Source of the DNA: Sporolituus thermophilus DSM 23256
GTDB taxonomy: Bacteria > Bacillota > Negativicutes > Sporomusales > Thermosinaceae
NCBI RefSeq assembly: GCF_900102435.1
Contig: NZ_FNBU01000001.1
Span: forward strand, 62,001-126,000
Length of the DNA: 64,000 nucleotides
Direction of reading: 5' to 3'
Every line of letters begins with the position of its first letter. Position 1 is the first letter of the stretch. The notes beneath the pieces were generated by a model. The model worked only from the letters and a program-made list of their open reading frames with translations, searched no databases and had not been told where the DNA came from. The position numbers and the translations under genes were made by a program. Below, one piece after another: positions 1 to 8,949 of the stretch.

Positions 1-1257
1 CCCCGGCTTGCCTTCTTTCCGCGCACCGGTAAAAGCGCCCCCCTCATAGCCAAAGAGTTCGCTTTCCAGGAGATGTTCGGGAATGGCGGCGCAGTTTACG
101 GCCACAAAAGGGCCGCTGGCTCGCCGGCTAGCATTATGAATGCTTTGGGCGAAAACTTCTTTGCCCGTACCGGATTCACCCTGAATGAGGACGGCTGAAT
201 CAGTACCCGCATAGAGTCTGGCCAGTTCGATCAGTTCCTGCATTGCCTCATTGGCAGTAACAATATCCTCGAATTTATGTCTGGCCACAAATCCTTTGGC
301 GTGTATCTTTTCCCGGATTTTTTGTTCCAGGTGCTGGATTTTTGTTACATCTTCAAAGGTGCTGACAACGCCGATTGGCCGGCCGTCTAACCAAATGGGA
401 ACCCGATTGGTGGCAATGATGCCGCCGTTAATCTCCTGCAGCACACCCAGTTCCGGTTTGCCGCTTTCGAGGACTTTATGCATTCTGGTGTTAGGAATAA
501 CCTCCTGAACCGGCTTACCGATGGCCGCACCAGCATTCATCCGAAAGATGCGGGCGGCAGCCGGGTTAAATATGGTGATGCGGTTGGTTTCATCGGTTAC
601 GATGATCCCTTCAGTAATTGAATCGAGCACTGCCTGAAACCGCGCGGTTCGTCCCCGTTCGAGGCGACGCACTTCGGCAACATGCACGGCCTCACAAACC
701 GAACGGTAAACGGCTTCCTCGCCGCAGCGAATGAGCACGCTTTTCAGGCCATGTTTAGCCGCTAGCTCCACCGTAACAATGCCGCCTACCGCCACCGGTA
801 TCCCTCGCGCCTTGGCGTCTTTAATCCCTTCCTCCATTTCCGCTTCTGACAAAAAAGTATATTCGTGAATTTTGACGCCAAGCATAGCCTCCATATCGCT
901 AACGCCATAAAGACGGCTGCCGTAATTGAACAGGGCCAGTTCCCGGCCGCCTAGTTCCTTGGCCTGGAAAACCGACCGCACCACATCAAAGGGGGTAATA
1001 GGAATGGCTACAACCGGAATATCAACTGCTTCGCGAATATATTCGGCCGTTCCGCCACGGCTTAATACCACATCCACTTGTGGTGCAAGTTCCCGAGCTA
1101 CAGCCGCGGCCCGGTCAAGAGCGGCAATCGCCACATGGGCCGGAAGGCCTTCCTGCTCGGTAATGCGGATAAAAATTTCAGCCATATCTTCATAGGTGGA
1201 AATCAGCGCCAGCGTAACCGCTTGCCGTCCATTGCCCGGCTGTTTTGCTTTTTCCAT
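1..1257 (-). CDS. PrpR-type sigma54-dependent activator (3' end outside window)
   Basis: This is the first 419 codons of a regulator that runs off the left edge. Residues ~1-190 resemble the PrpR N-terminal sensor domain (propionate/2-methylcitrate regulators). A PAS-like domain follows (~200-300), then the start of an AAA+ sigma54-interaction domain with Walker A GESGTGKE and the GAFTGA loop that contacts sigma54. The ATG at 1257 follows a GGGAGGATGG ribosome site. A DNA-binding HTH is expected beyond the edge. It is a paralogue of the complete regulator at 13527-15392, with the same domain order and similar motifs. No matching sigma54 promoter was seen next to it, so its target probably lies left of the window. 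The ligand is unknown; an organic acid is inferred from the family. Confidence 0.9.
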   Translation of the reverse strand, partial: MEKAKQPGNGRQAVTLALISTYEDMAEIFIRITEQEGLPAHVAIAALDRAAAVARELAPQVDVVLSRGGTAEYIREAVDIPVVAIPITPFDVVRSVFQAKELGGRELALFNYGSRLYGVSDMEAMLGVKIHEYTFLSEAEMEEGIKDAKARGIPVAVGGIVTVELAAKHGLKSVLIRCGEEAVYRSVCEAVHVAEVRRLERGRTARFQAVLDSITEGIIVTDETNRITIFNPAAARIFRMNAGAAIGKPVQEVIPNTRMHKVLESGKPELGVLQEINGGIIATNRVPIWLDGRPIGVVSTFEDVTKIQHLEQKIREKIHAKGFVARHKFEDIVTANEAMQELIELARLYAGTDSAVLIQGESGTGKEVFAQSIHNASRRASGPFVAVNCAAIPEHLLESELFGYEGGAFTGARKEGKPG

Positions 1258-1391
1258 GGGCACCATCCTCCCACCCCTATTATAGCTAAATTTCCGGGGT
1301 ACGGTTATTAAATACAGCACAGTCTATAGCCATTTTATCCCTTCCTTGACGGTAGTATTTGCAGTGGCAATAATAAAACCGCAGGGAAATT

Positions 1392-2099
1392 TCACAAATT
1401 AAGCGCCCTAATCGTTTTCTTATCGGCAACGCCGGTAGGCTCGAGCCCGTTTTCCTGCTGATAATTTCTGAGCGCTTCTTCCGTCGCCTTCCCAAATCTT
1501 CCGTCGGCCCGACCACCGAAAAAGCCTAACTGCTGTAGTCTAAGCTGCAATGATACAACGTCGGGGCCTACCGAATGGAGTTTAAGTTCACGCAACACGC
1601 GCGTCCGATTTCCGATAATCTTCACGGGCGTGTTAACCGGAACCCACTCATACAACTCCTCTATATCGGCGTTTCTTAGCCGTATACAGCCTTTACTGGC
1701 AAATTGCCCGATAGACCAAGGACGATTTGTGCCATGTATTCCATAAGACCCCCAGGGAACATCTAAGCTAAGCCAGCGTGTCCCGAGGATTTCTTTAGGG
1801 CTGTAAAATTTATCTTTTATAATCCATTCACCGACGGGTGAAGGCGACTCGCGCTTACCTACCGCAATGCGGTACTTTTTATATAATTGCCCGTCGCTAT
1901 ATAACTCCAACAAGCGGGAATTGAGTTTTATGGTAATACTTATCTCGCCGGAGGGCGGCGGTTTGGCCGCTTGTTTTTCCGCTAAACTTAAGTCCAGTTC
2001 GTCATATACTTCGTAGGAAACAAGCAATAAGCCCAGGAGTAAAACAAAGACAAGGCCAAAAAAAAATTTCTTCTCCCTGCCCGCCAAGGACTTTTTCAC
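1392..2099 (-). CDS. L,D-transpeptidase (YkuD) with C-terminal peptidoglycan-binding domain
   Basis: The 235-residue protein has an N-terminal membrane segment (residues ~11-30), a YkuD catalytic domain (~53-165) and a C-terminal PG_binding_1 domain (~170-233). The catalytic signature is visible: His122 in IHGTN and Cys138 in SKGCIRL. Such enzymes form 3-3 cross-links in peptidoglycan or anchor proteins to it; this one would work on the outer face of the cytoplasmic membrane. It starts at GTG 2099 behind AGGAGG. It stands alone between the PrpR-type regulator and the sugar-acid operon. A second YkuD protein at 53645 has the two domains in reverse order and no membrane segment. Confidence 0.92.
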   Translation of the reverse strand: MKKSLAGREKKFFFGLVFVLLLGLLLVSYEVYDELDLSLAEKQAAKPPPSGEISITIKLNSRLLELYSDGQLYKKYRIAVGKRESPSPVGEWIIKDKFYSPKEILGTRWLSLDVPWGSYGIHGTNRPWSIGQFASKGCIRLRNADIEELYEWVPVNTPVKIIGNRTRVLRELKLHSVGPDVVSLQLRLQQLGFFGGRADGRFGKATEEALRNYQQENGLEPTGVADKKTIRALNL

Positions 2100-2371
2100 G
2101 GCTAATCCTCCTCAACTAAACCAAAATACACCTTTTTGCTTCACGTATATGCGGCAAGGGATAATTTCAATCCTCCTGCTTTTTATTGGCATTTTTTTAC
2201 ATTAAAAAGCAGGTTTATTTGGTGTACCCTTTTTTCAGCAAAATCGCAAAAGTTGTTAACATTTTTTCCATTTTTTCATTTTCAGCCCATTGACATATTA
2301 CCGCTAGGCTCTTTATGCGTTTGGGAAATGGCTGCTAAGTAAATGTGAGCCGCAGCTACAAGTCGCTAAAG
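2100..2371. other. Gene-free stretch upstream of the L,D-transpeptidase
   Basis: About 270 AT-rich bases separate the transpeptidase start from the terminator of the next operon. The only clear structure is an 11-bp inverted repeat, CCTGCTTTTTA at 2175-2185 and its complement at 2203-2213, with a 17-base loop. It lies in the presumed leader of the transpeptidase gene. No T-run follows on the minus strand, so it is not an obvious terminator for that strand. I see no conserved small gene here. Confidence 0.5.
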
Positions 2372-2405
2372 AAAAAAAACAAACCTGGGCAGCTACCCAG
2401 GTTAG
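2372..2405 (-). terminator. Intrinsic terminator of the sugar-acid operon
   Basis: An 8-bp stem, AACCTGGG (2382-2389) with CCCAGGTT (2396-2403), is followed on the minus strand by TGTTTTTTTT. It lies ~45 bases past the stop codon of the DctM/SDR chimera, so the truncated operon still ends normally. Confidence 0.85.
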
Positions 2406-2449
2406 TAATGGCATTGCCGAATGCCTGCGGCGCAACAGGCGCGCAAACA

Positions 2450-3259
2450 CTAAATTGTCGCCCCGCCGTCAATCGTAATGACGCTTCCATTCATGAAAGC
2501 GGCCTCGTCGCAGCAGGCAAACAGTATGGCATGGGCTATTTCTTCCGCCTTGCCCAAACGCCCCATTGGCTGTCTGGCAATAAAGGCCGCTCTGGTCGCC
2601 GCCGGATCGGGACTGGCCTGCATCCGCTCTTCCAGGGAAGGCGTATCGGTTGTTCCGGGGCAGACGACATTAACCCTGATATTGTCCTTGATGTAATCGG
2701 CCGCCATGGCCTTGGAAAGCGCCACCACCGCGCCCTTGGAGGCCGAGTAGGCGCTGCGGTCAGGTATGCCCTTTAGGGCCGCGACGGAAGCGACATTTAC
2801 GATAACGCCGCCCCCCTGTTTTTTCATCTGTTGTACGATGCCCGGCGGAATCATTGTCACGATCAGGGAGTTGAAGCCGATAACGCCTGCGGCGAAGCCC
2901 CTGGAGTAGCCCCGCTCGAGCATGCCCGGTCCCAGCACGCGGCTTTGCATCGTGGCGTCGGCGATGGCCGAGCCGGTGATACCGCCCATCATGGCGGCAA
3001 GTACCGTGTTTACCTGAGCCACCCCGGCGCGCATATGCCCTGCCAGTACTGACGACAGCTTCATCAACCGGTACGTTATGCCCGATTCATTGAGCAAGTT
3101 GCCGGCAAACATGAAGAGCGGAATGGCCAGCAGGACAAAGCTTTGGGTTTGCGTAAGAACGAGCTGTACCGGAATGGTGAGCGGCAACGTTGGCTGCTGC
3201 AGAAAAAAAATCATCCCGGAAATCCCAATCGCAAAGGCGACCGGCATGCCCATCAGCAT
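2450..3259 (-). pseudogene. In-frame chimera: TRAP transporter DctM N-terminus joined to SDR dehydrogenase C-terminus
   Basis: Residues 1-~140 are the start of a TRAP large permease (DctM): GMPVAFAIG, IPLFMFAG, GGITGSAIAD and a final MIPPG. From residue ~142 (about position 2838) the sequence becomes the C-terminal half of a short-chain dehydrogenase: NVAS, YSASK with the catalytic Tyr and Lys, PGTTDTP, and the closing DGG. The SDR nucleotide-binding half (TGxxxGIG) and most of DctM are missing. The simplest reading is a deletion that fused two genes in frame; neither activity should remain. The frame is also open upstream of 3259 with DctM-like residues but no ATG, GTG or TTG, so the 5' end may be damaged too. 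DctP and DctQ are absent. It follows the dehydrogenase gene and precedes a good terminator. Confidence 0.85.
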
Positions 3260-3369
3260 TAATATAAAAAACGTGATAAATATAAAGTATGTCGCCTCTC
3301 TCCCCTCCCCATGCCAAAATTCATGGCTGCGGCATGCTATGCCATCCGGCCGTCCCTGCCTGACTTGTG

Positions 3370-4305
3370 CTAATGCTTTAGCATCTCAATAAGGTTTTTG
3401 GTCGAGTAGATGGCCATCTTTTCGACGGCCTCGGCGGTAAAGGCGCCGGCGTGCGGCGTTAAAATAAAATTGGTTAGTGTCAGCAGCTTCTCACCGGGAA
3501 GCGGCGGCTCTTTCGAGAACACATCCTGGGCGGCAACGGCAATGGTTTTTTCTTTTAAGGCCGTATACAGGCTGTCTTCGTCAACCAATTCCCCTCGGGA
3601 CGTATTGATGAGAATGGCGGATTTTTTCATGGCCTGAATAGTTCGGGAATTTATCAAATGCCTTGTTTCATTGGTAAGCGGCAAATGCAAAGATACAATA
3701 TCGGATGTCGACAATAGCTCATTTAGGGAAGCACACCGCTTAACCGCGTATTTTTCGAGAAATTCTTCGTCGCCGAAGTACGGATCATAGACCTGGACAT
3801 CCATTAACAGGCCTTTGGCGCGTTTGGCCACTTCCTTACCGATATGGCCGCAACCGATGAGTCCCAGCGTTTTGCCCGTGAGTTCAATTCCTAATACTCT
3901 GTCCCAACCGCCTAGTTTTACCGTCGCGCTCATCACCGCAACCCTGCGCGCCGCCTCGAACATTAGCGCAATCGCCAGTTCGGCTACAGATACACTATTG
4001 GACCCTGCGGCGTTTTTAACCTTAATCCCCAGTTTCTCGGCGGCGGTCAGATCAATATTGTCCATGCCCACGCCGTACTTAGACACTGCTCTGAGTTTCC
4101 GGCAGCTTTTCAGCACTTTTGCAGTTAGTGGATCAATGCCCACGATAATACCAACTACGTCATCCTTGGCCAGCTTTATAATCTCATCCTCGGTAAGCGT
4201 CCTGCCGGTGGTGTTTTCAATGATCTCATAACCGGCACCGGTTAAGAGGGGATAGGTTTTTTCCCTGTAGTTCCCAAAGGATTTAGGAGTAATCAGAATT
4301 TTCAA
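3370..4305 (-). CDS. D-isomer-specific 2-hydroxyacid dehydrogenase (SerA-like)
   Basis: A 311-residue NAD-dependent dehydrogenase of the 3-phosphoglycerate/2-hydroxyacid type. The Rossmann motif GLIGCGHIGKEVA, the catalytic Arg in NTSRGELVDE and the catalytic His in TPHAGAFT are all present. There is no C-terminal ACT domain, unlike regulated biosynthetic SerA. It is the second enzyme gene of an operon with GntR regulator, FGGY kinase and the TRAP/SDR chimera, which suggests oxidation or reduction of a sugar-acid intermediate rather than serine synthesis. The substrate cannot be told from sequence. Confidence 0.88.
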   Translation of the reverse strand: MKILITPKSFGNYREKTYPLLTGAGYEIIENTTGRTLTEDEIIKLAKDDVVGIIVGIDPLTAKVLKSCRKLRAVSKYGVGMDNIDLTAAEKLGIKVKNAAGSNSVSVAELAIALMFEAARRVAVMSATVKLGGWDRVLGIELTGKTLGLIGCGHIGKEVAKRAKGLLMDVQVYDPYFGDEEFLEKYAVKRCASLNELLSTSDIVSLHLPLTNETRHLINSRTIQAMKKSAILINTSRGELVDEDSLYTALKEKTIAVAAQDVFSKEPPLPGEKLLTLTNFILTPHAGAFTAEAVEKMAIYSTKNLIEMLKH

Positions 4306-4325
4306 GACTATTTCACCCTTACGTT

Positions 4326-5774
4326 TTATTGCTGCATACTGTAGTATTTTAAATACTTTTCAAACCTTTTTGCATAAACCGCCTGTTTCGCGGCATCAGG
4401 CGCAAAACATGTTTTTAACAGGGGTTTTATATCCTTTACCGAAGCTATCTCGCCGGCTGCTTTTAAGCCCATATAGGCCGCGCCAAAGAGCGAGGCATGG
4501 AGTAAACCGTCGACATAAACCGGCAGGCCAAATATCGAAGCAGCCAGCGACAACCAAAACGGTGATTTTTCAATCCCACCGGAAATGCTTATAAACTTTG
4601 GCGGACGACCTACTATCGGCACCGTTAGCTCATAGCATTGCTTGAGATTGAACAACACGCCTTCCAGCACGGCATAGTAAAGATCATAAACATCGCTATC
4701 GAGTCTTAATTCGAACATTGCGGCGCTTTTTTTATCATCCCAGCCTGGGCAGCGTTCTCCCGCCAGAAAGGGAAGAAAAATGGGAGCGTCTTTTTTGGTC
4801 AGGGCGCCGCGGGCGCCTTCGTCCAACTCTTGCAAGGTTATTCCGCCGTTTAAGCCAAGAATTCTTTTGCCGATCCAGTCTACACAGTTACCGGCGCCGG
4901 CGGTGGCACTGCCAACTATCCATTTATTCTCAACCCCTACATAGCACCACGTGGACGGATACTCCGCCAGGATGGGCCTATCCACGGTCAGGCGCAGCGC
5001 CGCGCTGGTTCCCACCGAAAGGGTCATGATATTATCGCTGAAGGCCCCGGCCGCGATCTGGTTCATGCACCCGTCCGCACCGGTTATCAGTACCGGCGTA
5101 CCCTCCTTGAGCCCTAAAAAGTTCGCCGCTTCCCTGGCCAGCGGCGCCAGATACTCCGAATCCACCAGCCTGGGCAACATTTTGTCTTCGACCCCGGCAA
5201 TGTTTAATGCTTCTTCGTCCCAGTTTAAGGTGTATAGGTTCAAAAAGCCGCCGCCGGAAGCAGTACTTTTCGCAACGGCAAACTCGCCGGTAAGGCTTAA
5301 AAAGAGGTACTCCGGCATCGTCGCGATAAATGCAGCCTTGCCGGCATTGCCGGTTTCCTTTTCATGCACATATTTCCACAAGGTATATGTAGTGTGAATC
5401 GGGCAGCCGGTACGCTTATACAACGAAAGGAAAAGCTTGCGGTCTTTACGGTACTTCTCGGTGGTTGGCGCCGCTTTGGTATCGGCCCAGGTAGATAAGG
5501 GCGCGATCGGCCTTTTATCTTTATCAAGCATTACCAGACTGTGGCTCCAAATGCTGCAGGTAGCCACCATATCGACCGTGTCGGTACCGGTCTTTTCCAA
5601 TAGCTGTTTACCCGCCAGCAGCGTTTCCATCACTACTTTGTCCGCATCAAGCGTAACGGTGTTGCCGGCATCGGCTGAATAATTTCGGGGCAATATTCCG
5701 ACTACGCCTTCCCCGCTCTTGTACAACATAGCCTTGGCCGCGGCGGTTGATGCCTCTAATACAAGGATCAGCAT
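4326..5774 (-). CDS. FGGY-family carbohydrate kinase (gluconate/xylulose kinase-like)
   Basis: A 482-residue sugar kinase with an N-terminal phosphate-binding segment (LVLEASTAAAKAMLY), a central TGADGCMNQIAAGA and a C-terminal SISGGIEKSPFW that matches the second FGGY signature. I chose ATG 5774, which follows GGGAGG and clears the upstream gntR stop at 5821; an open frame continues upstream but overlaps gntR. It would phosphorylate a sugar or sugar acid taken up by the now broken TRAP system. The closest subfamily cannot be fixed by eye; gluconate kinase-like is most likely. Confidence 0.85.
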   Translation of the reverse strand: MLILVLEASTAAAKAMLYKSGEGVVGILPRNYSADAGNTVTLDADKVVMETLLAGKQLLEKTGTDTVDMVATCSIWSHSLVMLDKDKRPIAPLSTWADTKAAPTTEKYRKDRKLFLSLYKRTGCPIHTTYTLWKYVHEKETGNAGKAAFIATMPEYLFLSLTGEFAVAKSTASGGGFLNLYTLNWDEEALNIAGVEDKMLPRLVDSEYLAPLAREAANFLGLKEGTPVLITGADGCMNQIAAGAFSDNIMTLSVGTSAALRLTVDRPILAEYPSTWCYVGVENKWIVGSATAGAGNCVDWIGKRILGLNGGITLQELDEGARGALTKKDAPIFLPFLAGERCPGWDDKKSAAMFELRLDSDVYDLYYAVLEGVLFNLKQCYELTVPIVGRPPKFISISGGIEKSPFWLSLAASIFGLPVYVDGLLHASLFGAAYMGLKAAGEIASVKDIKPLLKTCFAPDAAKQAVYAKRFEKYLKYYSMQQ

Positions 5775-5820
5775 CCTCCGTTTCCCTCCCTTTTCCATCC
5801 CCCAGGCAGCCAACCGTCGC

Positions 5821-6498
5821 TTAATCTTTGGGCAAGTTGCGGTAAATCTTATTTTTGGCATTTATGATGTGGGTCTCGACGCATTTGCGCACCTGGTCCT
5901 CGTCCTGGGCCACAAGGGCGTGGAAAATGGCCTCGTGTTCCTTGACACCGGCAATTGTTTCTTCTTTGCTCTGCCGGCCATAGATATAATAGGCGTAATA
6001 ATGAGTGCCTAAATTGCTGTAGATCCGCATAAGTCTTTTGTTGCCTGAACAGTTGACAAACAGCTGATGGAACTCCTGATCCAGATAATAATTTTGAAAG
6101 TAGTCGTTAAGGTCAACAGCATGTTCAATAATGCGCATATGCTCGTTCAGGTTATTAATAAACTTTTCTTTGATTGTTGCATCATGTTTAAAGGTGTGCA
6201 TTATTTGTTTTACGTAATAGGTTTCGATCATTAGCCTTATGTCTAGCAGTTCGGCGATATCATCCCAGTTAATATCCCTTACTTTGATGCCTTTGCGCGG
6301 AATGCTTTCCACCAGGCCCTCGGTTATCATTCTGTTCAGCGCCTGTTTAATGGGCGTTTCGCTTATGCCGTACCGCTCATGCAACTCTCTTATGACAATT
6401 TTTTGTCCAGGAAGAAGCACTCTCTCCGTAATGTCTTTTTTTAAGGCTTTGTAAGCCACATCGACCAGGGTTTGGGTCGGGTAGTGCATCGTATTCAA
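5821..6498 (-). CDS. GntR-family transcriptional regulator with FCD domain
   Basis: A 225-residue regulator. A winged HTH lies at the N-terminus (HERYGISETPIKQALNRM), followed by an all-helical FCD ligand-binding domain that starts near LLDIRLMIETYYV. FCD-type GntR repressors bind organic or sugar acids. TTG 6498 sits 9 bases after AGGAGG; ATG 6507 would touch the ribosome site and ATG 6489 is too far. It is the first gene of the kinase/dehydrogenase operon and likely its local repressor. Two copies of a CATATG-containing motif upstream (6562-6570 and 6593-6600) are possible operator halves. Confidence 0.88.
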   Translation of the reverse strand: MNTMHYPTQTLVDVAYKALKKDITERVLLPGQKIVIRELHERYGISETPIKQALNRMITEGLVESIPRKGIKVRDINWDDIAELLDIRLMIETYYVKQIMHTFKHDATIKEKFINNLNEHMRIIEHAVDLNDYFQNYYLDQEFHQLFVNCSGNKRLMRIYSNLGTHYYAYYIYGRQSKEETIAGVKEHEAIFHALVAQDEDQVRKCVETHIINAKNKIYRNLPKD

Positions 6499-6507
6499 GC
6501 CGTTCAT

Positions 6508-6772
6508 CCTCCTAAAGCTAAATCATTAATCGGGATTTACTAAAAGCAGGGCGCCCGGTCATATGCAAGAACTGAAAACGCGCTTACTAAGGCATATGTG
6601 ATTGAAGGTAAAATAGGCAAACATTTTTAGATTTTAGATTTTGGATTTTAGATTTTAGATTAAAAATTCGAAATATTTCTTCGCCATATGTAATAAAATT
6701 CCTGCCGTTCACAAAAATTTTTTTCTTCCCCTGTGGCGATGGATTGCACGTTTCATCACGCGCGTGAACAAA
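6508..6772. other. Gene-free stretch with a 7-bp tandem repeat
   Basis: Between gntR and the DASS transporter I see no convincing gene. Short open frames here are low-complexity translations of the repeat. The stretch holds the presumed gntR promoter/operator region (6508-6605) and five copies of a 7-bp AT-rich unit (listed separately). The DASS transporter terminator lies just beyond, at 6773-6797. Confidence 0.5.
6625..6659. repeat. Heptanucleotide tandem repeat, TTTTAGA x5
   Basis: Five contiguous 7-base units (TTTTAGA; the third is TTTTGGA) with no spacers. It is one of several tandem arrays in this window that share a 7-bp period but differ in unit sequence. Confidence 0.9.
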
Positions 6773-6797
6773 TAAAAAAGGCATGGCCAATGCCATA
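6773..6797 (-). terminator. Terminator of the first DASS transporter gene
   Basis: On the minus strand the stem GGCAT/ATGCC (6780-6784 with 6790-6794) is followed by TTTTTT. It lies ~90 bases past the stop of the transporter gene at 6885. Confidence 0.7.
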
Positions 6798-6884
6798 CCT
6801 TCCCTCTCCGCAAAACAAGCACAACAGTCATTATTGCGTAGCGCACCGACCACCAAGGAAATGCCGCTTCGCTTTTTCCGCCTG

Positions 6885-8285
6885 TTACCACAGGCCGAGG
6901 ACTTTCCACCAGATAGCGCCAATGCCCACCCAGATGACCATGTTGATCACCGAGATAATGAAGCCCAGCTTCCACCAGGTACCCTGGTCGATGTAGCCGG
7001 CGCCGAAATAAATGGGCGCGGGGCCGGCGGCATAATGGGTTAGCGACATGCAGAGGTTGGACATGAAGGCTAGCGCCAGCGCCACCAGGTAGGCCGGCGC
7101 GCCGGCGGCGACGGCGACCGAGGCGAAAGCGGCGTACATGGCCGTGATGTGGGCCACCAGGCTGGCAAAGCCGTAATGAGCGTACATGTAGACAACCAGC
7201 AGGACAAAGAAGGCCTGAATCCAGGGGATACCGGCGATGCCGGCGCTGACCGTCTTGGCGAACCAGGGAATAAAGCCTAATTTAGAGAGGTAGTCGGCCA
7301 AACCGATAAGGCTGCCCATCCACACCATGGTGTCCCAGGCGCCTTTTTCGTCAAGAATGTCTTTCCACTCGAGCACCTTAGTAATCATCATCACCGCTAC
7401 GCCCAGCATGGCCACAACGGTAGCGTCCAGTTTGGTGTACTGGGAAGTGCTCCAGAGCACCAGCGCGCCGACAAAGACCAGGGCGACGATTTTCTCTCCC
7501 CAGGACATGGGGCCCATTTTCGCCAGTTCCTCGGCGGCCAACGTCTTGGCCTCCGGCGTTTTGGTGATTTCCGGCGGGTAGAACTTATACAAAAAGTACG
7601 GCACGACCAGCAGGGAGATAAGGCCCGGGACCGCCGCCGCCAGCGCCCAGAGGCCCCAGCTGATCTGGATGTTAAGCGTTTTGGCCGCCAGGAGGGCGAT
7701 AAGCGGGTTGCCGGCCATCGCAGTCATAAACATGGCCGAGGTAATGGTATTGGCCTGATACTCGGTCTGCATCAGGAAGGCGCCGACTTTGCGGGCGGTA
7801 GGGCCAGGCTCGGACCCGAACGCCGTCGACAGACTCTTAACAATGGGGAACAGGATGCCGCCGGCGCGAGCCGTGTTGGACGGGGTGGCCGGGCTGATAA
7901 TGAGGTCGCTGAGGGCCAGCGTGTAGCCCAGTTTCAGCGTGCTGTCGCCGATGGCCCGGATGAGCATGTAGGCGATGCGTCGGCCCAGGCCGGTCTTAAT
8001 AAAACCCTTGGCAAACAGAAAAGCGGCGACAATCAGCCAGATGGTGGTATTGCTGAAGCCGGACAGCGCTTCGGCCGGTTTGAGCACGCCCGCCAGGGCG
8101 GTAAAAGTAATACTGATAAAAGCAACAGAGCCAATGGGCAGGGGCTGCAGGATGAAGCCCAAAATGGTCGCCACGAAGACGGCCAGCAGATGCCAGGCCT
8201 GTGGTTTGAGGCCGGCCGGGACGGGCCACAGCCAAAGGGCGGCGCCGACAGCAAGAACAATAAGTCCGCGAGTAAGATTGTTCAC
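6885..8285 (-). CDS. DASS-family anion/sodium symporter (di- or tricarboxylate), copy 1
   Basis: A 466-residue, multi-spanning membrane protein of the divalent anion:sodium symporter family (CitT/SodiT group). Family motifs include FLFAKGFIKTGLGRR, SPATPSNTARAGGILFP and a closing LTHYAAGPAPIYFGAGYI. I chose GTG 8285, which follows AGGAGG by 8 bases. It is a close paralogue of the transporter at 11887-13290; the two flank the larA-leuCD-like enzyme genes. It has its own sigma70-like promoter (8309-8337) and terminator, so it may be expressed separately from the sigma54 operon. Likely substrates are dicarboxylates, citrate or tartrate; the sequence does not decide. Confidence 0.9.
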   Translation of the reverse strand: MNNLTRGLIVLAVGAALWLWPVPAGLKPQAWHLLAVFVATILGFILQPLPIGSVAFISITFTALAGVLKPAEALSGFSNTTIWLIVAAFLFAKGFIKTGLGRRIAYMLIRAIGDSTLKLGYTLALSDLIISPATPSNTARAGGILFPIVKSLSTAFGSEPGPTARKVGAFLMQTEYQANTITSAMFMTAMAGNPLIALLAAKTLNIQISWGLWALAAAVPGLISLLVVPYFLYKFYPPEITKTPEAKTLAAEELAKMGPMSWGEKIVALVFVGALVLWSTSQYTKLDATVVAMLGVAVMMITKVLEWKDILDEKGAWDTMVWMGSLIGLADYLSKLGFIPWFAKTVSAGIAGIPWIQAFFVLLVVYMYAHYGFASLVAHITAMYAAFASVAVAAGAPAYLVALALAFMSNLCMSLTHYAAGPAPIYFGAGYIDQGTWWKLGFIISVINMVIWVGIGAIWWKVLGLW

Positions 8286-8308
8286 GAATACTACCTCCTT
8301 GCAAATTA

Positions 8309-8337
8309 TGTATAGTGCCATATTTTTACTATAGCAA
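8309..8337 (-). promoter_or_regulatory. Possible sigma70 promoter of DASS copy 1
   Basis: On the minus strand, TTGCTA (8337-8332) and TATACA (8314-8309) are 17 bases apart, ~25 bases before the GTG start. Both boxes deviate from consensus by one or two bases. No correctly spaced sigma54 GG/GC pair was found here. Confidence 0.45.
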
Positions 8338-8398
8338 ACTCGCCGGCAAAAAGACAGTCCTTTTGAAATGTTTAGCTAACTATCTTTGGTAGAAAATA

Positions 8399-8424
8399 AC
8401 AGGCGGGGATATGCCCCCGCCTAT
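8399..8424 (-). terminator. Terminator of the leuCD-like operon
   Basis: The stem AGGCGGGG/CCCCGCCT with a short loop directly follows the LeuD-like gene; on the minus strand it is followed by TGTTATTTT. It separates the sigma54 operon from the DASS copy 1 promoter. Confidence 0.75.
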
Positions 8425-8433
8425 CGTTGTCTA

Positions 8434-8937
8434 TTACGCCTGACCGTATTTGCTTTTAATCAGCGGTTTGATGCCGCCGCTGGCCAGGATGTTCATAATA
8501 TAGTCGGACAGCGGCTGCGCCTTGGCGGTGGCGCCGGTCGTCTCGTTTACTACCTCGCCGGTCTCAATGTTTACCGCCAGGACGTCGCCTCTTTTCACCA
8601 TCGCGCTGATATTCGGGCACACCAGGAGAGGAATACCCAGGTTGATGGCGTTGCGGTAGAAAATGCGGCCAAAGGAGTCGGCCAGGATACAGCCTACCCC
8701 CGCGGCTTTCAGCGTCACTACGGCATGTTCGCGGCTGGAGCCGCAACCGAAGTTGGTCGCGGCCACAATGATGTCCCCGGGCCGAAACTCTTTCACAAAA
8801 TTGGGATCGGCCCCTTCCATGGCGTGTTTGCCCACGTCTTCCGGGTCGGTCAGGTCCAGGTAGCGGCCGGGATAAATCTGGTCGGTATCAATGTTGGCGC
8901 CATAAACAAAGGCTCTTCCTCTGATCGTTTTCTCCAT
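8434..8937 (-). CDS. Aconitase-superfamily small subunit (LeuD-like hydro-lyase)
   Basis: A 167-residue swivelling-domain subunit of the 3-isopropylmalate dehydratase/homoaconitase type: NIDTDQIYPGRYL near the start, then NFGCGSSREHAV and the closing NILASGGIKPLI. It pairs with the large subunit at 8950. I prefer ATG 8937 (AGGGG upstream) to the GTG at 8946, which lies inside the ribosome site. There are no leuA or leuB neighbours, so leucine biosynthesis is unlikely. Relatives act on citramalate, 2,3-dimethylmalate, maleate/D-malate or homocitrate. With LarA and DASS transporters as neighbours, a hydroxy-dicarboxylate substrate is the best inference. Confidence 0.9.
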   Translation of the reverse strand: MEKTIRGRAFVYGANIDTDQIYPGRYLDLTDPEDVGKHAMEGADPNFVKEFRPGDIIVAATNFGCGSSREHAVVTLKAAGVGCILADSFGRIFYRNAINLGIPLLVCPNISAMVKRGDVLAVNIETGEVVNETTGATAKAQPLSDYIMNILASGGIKPLIKSKYGQA

Positions 8938-8949
8938 TGTCAGCACCCC

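Noticed and set aside
2290-2318. TTGACA at 2290 as a plus-strand promoter
   Set aside because: No acceptable -10 at 16-18 bases (TTATGC at best) and no gene on the plus strand downstream.
6587-6975. Open frames in the gntR-DASS gap
   Set aside because: They translate the heptad repeat and antisense transporter DNA; no ribosome sites or family features.
8286-8330. Sigma54 promoter for DASS copy 1 (TGGCAC...TTGCA)
   Set aside because: TGGCAC and TTGCA are present, but the GG-GC distance is about five bases too long for sigma54.
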